The position numbers were made by a program, and so were the translations under genes. Shown here piece by piece: positions 13,309-18,665 of a stretch of 18,665 bases of DNA. Position 1 is the stretch's first letter. Every line of letters starts with the position of its first letter. The stretch covers positions 1 to 18,665 of the forward strand of contig JBAWXE010000050.1 in NCBI GenBank assembly GCA_037144255.1, given 5' to 3'. The notes under the pieces are model-generated. The model was given only the letters and a program-made list of their open reading frames with translations. It searched no databases and was not told the origin of the DNA. This DNA comes from JBAWXE01 sp037144255. Its GTDB lineage: Bacteria; Bacteroidota; Bacteroidia; Chitinophagales; Chitinophagaceae.

Positions 13309-15339
13309 TTATTTCATCGCCTCTTTCTCTTTCTGTAGCATAAAGAGCTTATCACGCAGTCGGGCAGCCTCCATAAAATCCAGATCCTTGGCAGCCTTTT
13401 CCATCGCTTTCTTGGTCTGTACCAGCAGCTTATCTAGTTGGGCTATATTCTTATACTCCACAGCATCTTCTGCCGCCAGCGATGTCAGTGCATCACCCAC
13501 AGCATATTTATTACTTTCATCATAGCCCTTTATATCCAGCACAGATGTCTGCTTGAAGATCTGCTCTTTCGATTTGATGATGGTAGTAGGCGTTATATGG
13601 TGTTCGGTATTATATTTTACTTGTTTCTCACGGCGGCGGTTGGTCTCATCTATAGTACGCTGCATACTATCGGTTATCTTATCCGCATAGAATATTACCA
13701 GCCCGTTCACATTACGCGCAGCACGGCCTGCCATCTGTGTCAGCGATCGTTCATCCCTCAGAAAACCCTCTTTATCCGCATCCAATATGGCCATCAGCGA
13801 TACCTCCGGCAAGTCCAGCCCCTCACGCAGCAGGTTCACACCTACCAGCACATCTATAGTACCTAGTCGCAGTTCGCGTAGTATCTCCACACGTTCCAGG
13901 GTATCTACTTCAGAGTGTATGTACTTAGATCGTACATTGATGCGTTTCAGATATTTATCCAGCTCCTCTGCCATGCGTTTGGTAAGTGTAGTTACCAGCA
14001 CACGGTCTCCACTCTTTATGCGTTTGTCTATTTCGTCCAGCAGATCATCTATCTGGTTCATACTAGGGCGCACTTGTATAGGCGGGTCCAGAAGCCCTGT
14101 AGGGCGCACCACCTGTTCTATCACCACACCACCTGTTTGTTCCATTTCATATTTGCCCGGCGTAGCACTTACAAATACCACCTGCCCAAGCAGCGATTCG
14201 AACTCATGGAAATTCAGGGGTCTGTTATCTAGTGCCGATGGTAGCCGAAAACCAAAATCTACCAGATTCAGTTTTCGAGATCTGTCGCCACCATACATAC
14301 CGCTTATCTGTGGTATGGTCACATGGCTTTCATCTATCACCAGCAGAAAATCATCAGGGAAATAATCAAGCAAACAGAAAGGACGTGTACCGGGTTTGCG
14401 CCTATCCAGAAAGCGGGAATAGTTCTCCACACCTGAGCAGTAGCCCAGCTCCTGTATCATTTCCATATCATAGTTCACCCGCTCCTTTATGCGTTGTGCT
14501 TCCAGTGGTTTACCTATACTTTTGAAATAGTCGTGTTGTGCAGCCATCTCATCATGTATCTCATGTATGATCTGTGCCATCTGGTCTCTGGGTGCCACAT
14601 ACAGATTAGCAGGGAAGATGGCAGCATTGTCCATAGCACTGATACGCTTACCGCTCTCTATCTCAAAACTCTCTATGTCCTCTATCTCATCGCCAAAGAA
14701 TGTGATGCGGTAACCATAATCCAGATAAGGCAAATTGATATCTACAGTATCGCCCTGCACACGGAATGTACCCCTGCCAAACTCGCCCTGACTGCGATTG
14801 TACAAGGAGTTTACCAACCTGTGTAATAATTGATTACGACCTACATTATCCCCCTTATTGATACGGATGATACCATTGGCATACTCAGTAGGATTACCTA
14901 TACCGTATATGCAGGACACCGATGCTACTACTATGATATCCCTACGCCCACTGAGCAGGCTGGCAGTAGCACGCAGTCGCAGCTTCTCCAGTTCATCGTT
15001 TATGGAAAGGTCTTTCTCTATATAAGTATTGGTAGTAGGTATATATGCTTCGGGTTGGTAGTAGTCGTAGTAGGATACAAAATACTCTACTGCATTCTCC
15101 GGAAAGAACTGGCGAAACTCTCCGTACAACTGTGCTACAAGGGTCTTGTTGTGTGTGAGTATCAGTGTAGGTCGCTGCACCTGTTGTATCACATTGGCCA
15201 TGGTAAATGTCTTACCCGAACCTGTAACACCCAGTAGTGCCTGAAATTTTTCTCCCTGCTCCAAACCCTCTACCAGTTGCCTGATAGCTTCGGGCTGATC
15301 GCCTGCAGGAGAGAAGGGACTAGCCATCTTAAAATCCAT
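13309..15339 (-). CDS. uvrB: UvrABC excinuclease subunit B
   Basis: UvrB is the damage-verifying helicase-like subunit of nucleotide excision repair; it is loaded by UvrA and recruits UvrC. The 676-residue protein has Walker A GVTGSGKT at 37-44, the DNA-clamping beta-hairpin around 87-110 with YYDYYQPEAYIP, the Walker B box LLVIDESHVT, the helicase motifs VFVSATPGKYE, VGVNLLREGLDLPEVSL and QMAGRAARN, and a C-terminal UVR domain (about 632-676, EAARLRDKLFML) that contacts UvrC. All are intact and the length is normal. A start at Met5 (MASPFSPAGDQ) is also possible. Large opposite-strand frames across this gene are shadows. Confidence 0.98.
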   Translation of the reverse strand: MDFKMASPFSPAGDQPEAIRQLVEGLEQGEKFQALLGVTGSGKTFTMANVIQQVQRPTLILTHNKTLVAQLYGEFRQFFPENAVEYFVSYYDYYQPEAYIPTTNTYIEKDLSINDELEKLRLRATASLLSGRRDIIVVASVSCIYGIGNPTEYANGIIRINKGDNVGRNQLLHRLVNSLYNRSQGEFGRGTFRVQGDTVDINLPYLDYGYRITFFGDEIEDIESFEIESGKRISAMDNAAIFPANLYVAPRDQMAQIIHEIHDEMAAQHDYFKSIGKPLEAQRIKERVNYDMEMIQELGYCSGVENYSRFLDRRKPGTRPFCLLDYFPDDFLLVIDESHVTIPQISGMYGGDRSRKLNLVDFGFRLPSALDNRPLNFHEFESLLGQVVFVSATPGKYEMEQTGGVVIEQVVRPTGLLDPPIQVRPSMNQIDDLLDEIDKRIKSGDRVLVTTLTKRMAEELDKYLKRINVRSKYIHSEVDTLERVEILRELRLGTIDVLVGVNLLREGLDLPEVSLMAILDADKEGFLRDERSLTQMAGRAARNVNGLVIFYADKITDSMQRTIDETNRRREKQVKYNTEHHITPTTIIKSKEQIFKQTSVLDIKGYDESNKYAVGDALTSLAAEDAVEYKNIAQLDKLLVQTKKAMEKAAKDLDFMEAARLRDKLFMLQKEKEAMK

Positions 15340-15385
15340 ACTACAAATCTCATGAAATTATTGAGAGTACGCACATTTAGTGGAT

Positions 15386-15423
15386 AAAAAAAGCCCCTGT
15401 ATAGGTCTTAGCTATACAGGGGC
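15386..15423 (-). terminator. Strong intrinsic terminator after the TPR gene
   Basis: GCCCCTGTATAG (15393-15404) pairs perfectly with CTATACAGGGGC (15412-15423) around a 7-base loop. On the - strand the stem is followed by seven T residues (15392-15386). It ends transcription from the TPR gene and isolates uvrB. Confidence 0.92.
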
Positions 15424-15443
15424 AGTATCATAACACACTGCGC

Positions 15444-17066
15444 TTATTTCTTAGGAGCGGGTTTAGTGCTCTTTGCAGGTGCTTTAGGAGCAGCGGCAGC
15501 CTTCATGGCATCTTTTATCTGTTGTAAGAATGCATTGTTTGGATCGATTGCTTCTATCTTATCCATGTATATCTTCTGATTGTCCTTATCGTCCTTATTG
15601 TAGTAGTACAAGGTCAGGTACTGATAAGCCTGCATCAGGTCGTTCTTTTTCTTTTCTACATTGTTAGGGTCTACACTCGCTAACCACTTAGTATAGAAAG
15701 GAACTGAAGTACCCTCCTTAGCTTCATTGTCTATAGCTGCGCCTACACGACCACGCCAGTAAGTAGCAGATGGTTGGTCAGGGAACTTAGTTTCCATTTG
15801 TTCGAAAGCCTTAGCAGCTTCGTCATATTGCTTAGAGTAGTAGTTCATAGCACCCCACCAGAAATAGTCAAGCGCCAAAGGCTTAGGGCTGGTAGTAGTG
15901 ATCTTGTTGTACCAGGTAGCTGCTTTCTTATAAGCTGTATCGTTATTGATCTGGCGGAAACCCTCTGCTATCCTTCTGTAAATATCGGTCTTGTCTTTAG
16001 AGGTATCAGCATCTACACCTTTGTAGAAGTATACATCGGCAGAATCAGATATCTTATTCATCAAGAAAATGAAACCTACCTTGATATAGTCATCAGACGT
16101 GATCTTCTTGGCATCTTGCTTAGCTACATACAAGCGGGCATTATCCAGAGATGGTTGTGCTTGCTTCAATTCGTAATAGCTGAATGCCAGTATACCATAG
16201 AAACCCGGTTTTACCACATGTTGATTCAGCAATTCATTAGCCTTACCAATAGCCTCTTGATTGTATTTTGCCAAATATAAGATGTACAAGTATTTCTCTT
16301 CATCCTGTGGTGACTTATCAGACATCTCCAGATATTTCTCAATGTTCGTTTTGGCCAGTTCATACTTTCCTGTATAATAGTAAGCATTCGCCAGATCGCG
16401 GTATGGTAGCGGGTTTTGAGGGTCAGCATTCTTAGCATTTTCATAGTTTTCCAATGCGCTGGCATAATTATGAGCAGCATACCAAAGTGCACCTCTGCGT
16501 GAAAATACTAATGAGTTCTTAGGATCCTTATCAATTATTTTATCATAAGTAGTCATGGCTTGTCCGCCACCACCATCTATTCGTTGATATGCATCACCTA
16601 AAGAAAGCTGTGTTTCCAGATTGTCCATACGCTGTATAGCGGTCTTGTACCAGTCTATAGCTTGTTGGTAATTACCACCATCTGTATATGTAATAGCATC
16701 AGCTGCATACTTGAATGGTTCCCAGTCTTTCTTCTTTGCCTTAGCGACTATAGCCTGGTCTATTTGCAGGCCCAGAGCCGCATTGTTCTGAGTATAGGCA
16801 ATACGAGCCAACCCCGACATGTTGGGAATATCTTCCGGATATTTAGTAAATATCGTTTTTGCATTATCTACGTTTCCCAGGTTCAATTCTGAGATACCCA
16901 AATAATAGTTAGCAACCGGATTGGTAGCAGCCAGTGGTTCCAATATCTTCTTAGCACTTTGATAGCGTTCATATTTCACCATCTTGATACCATCATCCAT
17001 AGTCTGTGCCTGTGTGCTGAAAGTCAGTGCTACGGCGGCACTCATCATTAAGATCGTTTTTCTCAT
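15444..17066 (-). CDS. Secreted tetratricopeptide-repeat protein
   Basis: The 540-residue product has a cleavable signal peptide (about residues 1-20, ending STQAQ) and then TPR-like helical pairs through most of its length, for instance the stretches around YQQAIDWYKTAI, NYASALENYENAKNADPQNP and YDEAAKAFEQMETKFPDQPS. The last 20 or so residues are Ala, Pro and Lys rich (KAPAKSTKPAPKK), probably a flexible tail. TPR proteins are scaffolds, so a periplasmic assembly role is likely but the partner is unknown. It follows the PstS-like gene by 62 bases, a pairing that in Bacteroidota is often seen downstream of TonB/ExbB/ExbD genes, which are not in this window. Confidence 0.88.
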   Translation of the reverse strand: MRKTILMMSAAVALTFSTQAQTMDDGIKMVKYERYQSAKKILEPLAATNPVANYYLGISELNLGNVDNAKTIFTKYPEDIPNMSGLARIAYTQNNAALGLQIDQAIVAKAKKKDWEPFKYAADAITYTDGGNYQQAIDWYKTAIQRMDNLETQLSLGDAYQRIDGGGGQAMTTYDKIIDKDPKNSLVFSRRGALWYAAHNYASALENYENAKNADPQNPLPYRDLANAYYYTGKYELAKTNIEKYLEMSDKSPQDEEKYLYILYLAKYNQEAIGKANELLNQHVVKPGFYGILAFSYYELKQAQPSLDNARLYVAKQDAKKITSDDYIKVGFIFLMNKISDSADVYFYKGVDADTSKDKTDIYRRIAEGFRQINNDTAYKKAATWYNKITTTSPKPLALDYFWWGAMNYYSKQYDEAAKAFEQMETKFPDQPSATYWRGRVGAAIDNEAKEGTSVPFYTKWLASVDPNNVEKKKNDLMQAYQYLTLYYYNKDDKDNQKIYMDKIEAIDPNNAFLQQIKDAMKAAAAPKAPAKSTKPAPKK

Positions 17067-17128
17067 TGTGTTACAAAATTTTACGTACAGCTCTTGTCGA
17101 TACGTTTGTATTTTTTTAGTTTTTTATG

Positions 17129-18031
17129 TTAAGGATTCACTGCTGCGTCTCTTATCACTATGTTCATTCGCAATGGGAACATGTGTGTATGTCCAAATAT
17201 CAATTGCCCTCTGTCTGTAGACATGAAGTTGGCAAAACCTGTACCTAGTCCCATATACGTCTCACGATGTATGTAGAACAATTTACGTGTAAAAGGATAT
17301 AATTTCAAAGCTATGTATGCCTGATATGGTTTGTAGAACTGGCGTGTGCTATCGTTCTGTATAGATGCCACTCTTACTTTGTTCAGGAAAGATTCAGTTG
17401 TAGAATCTGAGAGGTTGGTCACATAGCTCATACCTATAAACCCAATAGCATTGGGGTTCTTAGCTACATAGTCCACTACCGCCTCATTGCCTTTAGCAGC
17501 ATATACATTGGCTCCTAGTTGCGTACCGGGCAATAGTGAGTCGGTGATATAACGTACCGTACTGGAGCCCTGATTGTCTACTACAACAGTGTATTTGTTT
17601 TTATATGCACCTGTGAGTATACCTCTGATCTCATTGATGTTCAGCAAGGTATCAGTAGATGCAGGGTTGAGTATTACAGCTATGGCATCTTTGGCCAGTG
17701 CTACAGCAGTAGGTACTATCTGACGTTGTTCGCACATTTGTTTTTCGCCGGGCATCAGATTGCGTGTCACCAATATGAGACGAGCTTTATTCTCCAGAAA
17801 ATCCTTAAAACATTCTGATTCCGGCTTGTAATGTGCAGTGATCTTTGCGTCCTTATAACTATTGAGAAAAACTTTCAATTCTTGCTCTATGATAGGCTGA
17901 AAAGTTTCATCCACAGAAATATCAATACTACCAGTACTGAGATTATCAGGATGTTTCTTTACGTCGCTATCGCAGGCTGCAAAAAAAGAAATGAATATTA
18001 GTGCTACCAACGTATGTTTGAACCACTGCAT
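17129..18031 (-). CDS. PstS-like substrate-binding lipoprotein
   Basis: The 300-residue protein has a lipoprotein signal peptide ending FFAAC (C20). The mature part resembles phosphate-type periplasmic binding proteins: GSIDISVDETFQPIIEQEL at the start of the first lobe, ARLILVTRNLMPGE, then AKDAIAVILNP, INEIRGILTGAYK, DNQGSSTVRYI and NPNAIGFIGMSYV. It is not accompanied by pstCAB, so transport through an ABC channel is not indicated locally. Homologues in Bacteroidota often lie by TonB-system and TPR genes. The ligand is unproven. Confidence 0.85.
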   Translation of the reverse strand: MQWFKHTLVALIFISFFAACDSDVKKHPDNLSTGSIDISVDETFQPIIEQELKVFLNSYKDAKITAHYKPESECFKDFLENKARLILVTRNLMPGEKQMCEQRQIVPTAVALAKDAIAVILNPASTDTLLNINEIRGILTGAYKNKYTVVVDNQGSSTVRYITDSLLPGTQLGANVYAAKGNEAVVDYVAKNPNAIGFIGMSYVTNLSDSTTESFLNKVRVASIQNDSTRQFYKPYQAYIALKLYPFTRKLFYIHRETYMGLGTGFANFMSTDRGQLIFGHTHMFPLRMNIVIRDAAVNP

Positions 18032-18139
18032 GGATGCAAGTTTAGTTATTATTAGATAGAAAAGAAGTCTTTTAAAAATCGTTGTAACAATAATTTAACA
18101 AGACTTTGCATGGTAGAGTATAGTCATTGGGGTTCGGAA

Positions 18140-18367
18140 TTATTGTCTGAGATCTACCACACCCCGCCACAAACGAAATGCTCCATATAATAACATGATA
18201 CCACCTAGAGTATAAGCTGCCATAGTACCCAAGGCAATAGAACCAAAGAATTTGATATAGGAGATAGCAATACCAAATATGATATAGATAATACCCATGC
18301 TGATATTCAGATAAGCTCTGAAACGGTTGTTGGTGGAGTTGGTCCGGTTACGGTCTTCGTTTGTCAT
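18140..18367 (-). CDS. Small two-helix membrane protein
   Basis: From ATG 18367 the product has 75 residues: a polar Asn/Arg-rich N-terminus, membrane helices at about 22-38 and 43-63, and a basic end RLWRGVVDLRQ. The pattern is common among Bacteroidota hypothetical proteins; I know no function. ATG 18397 in the same frame would add ten residues (MFAQQKSLPG), but a -7 element covers that codon, so the downstream start is preferred. It lies upstream of the PstS-like gene on the same strand with a gap of 108 bases. Confidence 0.7.
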   Translation of the reverse strand: MTNEDRNRTNSTNNRFRAYLNISMGIIYIIFGIAISYIKFFGSIALGTMAAYTLGGIMLLYGAFRLWRGVVDLRQ

Positions 18368-18390
18368 GCCGGGCAAAGATTTTTGTTGTG

Positions 18391-18398
18391 CAAACATA
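18391..18398 (-). promoter_or_regulatory. -7 element for the small membrane protein gene
   Basis: On the - strand 18398-18391 reads TATGTTTG, an exact TAnnTTTG match. It overlaps ATG 18397 and stands 23 bases before ATG 18367, which favours the latter as start codon. No -33 TTG is obvious. Confidence 0.45.
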
Positions 18399-18543
18399 GC
18401 TGATTTAATGTGTAAATCAGATAATAAGATAACGTAATAAGGTAGCAATTTATTGGGAACGGAAATGGAATTGACATTTTATTGACAAAGGGCACTATAG
18501 ATATAAAAACAGCTATATAAAAGAGGATGTAGCTTAGGAACAT

Positions 18544-18577
18544 AAAAAAAGAGACTGTGGGTTATACAGTCTCTTTT
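18544..18577 (-). terminator. Intrinsic terminator after the Lys/Ala-rich gene
   Basis: AAAAGAGACTGT (18547-18558) pairs with ACAGTCTCTTTT (18566-18577) around a 7-base loop. A T run on the - strand (18550-18544) completes a terminator 20 bases after the stop codon at 18597. Its A/T flanks could also work on the + strand. Confidence 0.85.
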
Positions 18578-18596
18578 AACAATGCTAAAAGTCAAT

Positions 18597-18665
18597 TTAC
18601 TTTTTAGCAGCTGCTTTTTTAGGTGCAGCTTTTTTAGCAGGAGCTGCTTTTTTAGCTGCTTTTTT
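18597..18665 (-). CDS. Lys/Ala/Pro-rich C-terminal tail, probable histone H1-like protein, 5' part outside window
   Basis: Only the last 22 codons and the TAA (18599-18597) are present. They encode alternating KK, AA and AP units (such as KKAAPKKAAAKK). Such tails occur in bacterial histone H1-like nucleoid proteins and in some HU or ribosomal proteins. The tail composition and a dedicated terminator support a real gene, but the family cannot be fixed without the missing N-terminus. Confidence 0.65.
   Translation of the reverse strand, partial: KKAAKKAAPAKKAAPKKAAAKK

Noticed and set aside
13438..15237. Several opposite-strand frames of 97-192 codons across the uvrB gene
   Set aside because: They are antisense shadows of a complete, well-conserved uvrB. 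Their products are low-complexity Ser/Arg or Tyr/Ile-rich and match no family.
16226..16492. An 88-codon frame on the same strand as the TPR gene but in another register
   Set aside because: It lies wholly inside the intact TPR gene and its Met/Arg/Thr-rich product looks like an out-of-frame translation.
18471..18501. TTGACA followed by TATAGA resembling an E. coli sigma-70 promoter on the + strand
   Set aside because: Bacteroidota primary sigma factors use a different consensus, spacing is 19 bases, and nothing is encoded downstream on that strand.

Overview
The window reads as a chromosomal segment of a member of the Bacteroidota, probably a Chitinophagaceae or Sphingobacteriales-type organism. 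Four things point there: a bacterial geranylgeranylglyceryl-phosphate synthase homologue; several copies of the Bacteroidota -7 promoter element TAnnTTTG, some with a TTG about 20 bases upstream; a Bat-type (DUF58/BatD/BatA) gene group; and many small lipoproteins. The assignment comes from motifs and protein families I recognise, not from any search.

Layout. Positions 1-2086 (+): the 3' part of the GGGP synthase gene, the rpmH-rnpA-yidD cluster, and a gamma-carbonic-anhydrase-like hexapeptide protein ending in a bidirectional terminator. Positions 2137-4959: a cysteine-free ArsR-type regulator, divergent tsaB (tRNA t6A synthesis) and ridA (enamine/imine deaminase), a DUF1003 membrane protein, a perfect 16-bp hairpin, an unrecognised small ORF and a VF530/DUF2132 protein. 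Positions 5010-7402 (-): a lipoprotein set comprising two paralogous EGF-domain lipoproteins, one interrupted by an in-frame TAG, and a larger lipoprotein. Positions 7532-11626 (+): a DegT-type aminotransferase followed by a tight DUF58 / BatD-like / BatA group. Positions 11628-12725 (-): three overlapping or abutting AT-rich genes for small membrane proteins I cannot identify. Positions 12726-13308: no gene but dense repeat structure. Positions 13309-18665 (-): uvrB, a periplasmic TPR protein, a PstS-like lipoprotein, a small two-helix membrane protein, and the Lys/Ala-rich tail of a histone-like protein cut by the window edge.

How parts fit together. Most of the window is housekeeping: translation and RNA processing (rpmH, rnpA, tsaB), membrane protein insertion (yidD), DNA repair (uvrB) and metabolite damage control (ridA). 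The envelope theme is strong: five lipoproteins or secreted proteins plus the Bat group. The least ordinary part is 11628-13308. There a low-GC membrane-protein triplet abuts batA tail to tail, and a noncoding region carries six CGGTAA hexamers phased at 11,11,11,11,10 bp, two related palindromic elements sharing a CTTGA loop, nine TGTAACC-like repeats, and a well-formed rightward promoter with no gene after it. Other oddities are an rnpA gene with no conventional start codon for its conserved N-terminus and the amber-interrupted EGF lipoprotein.
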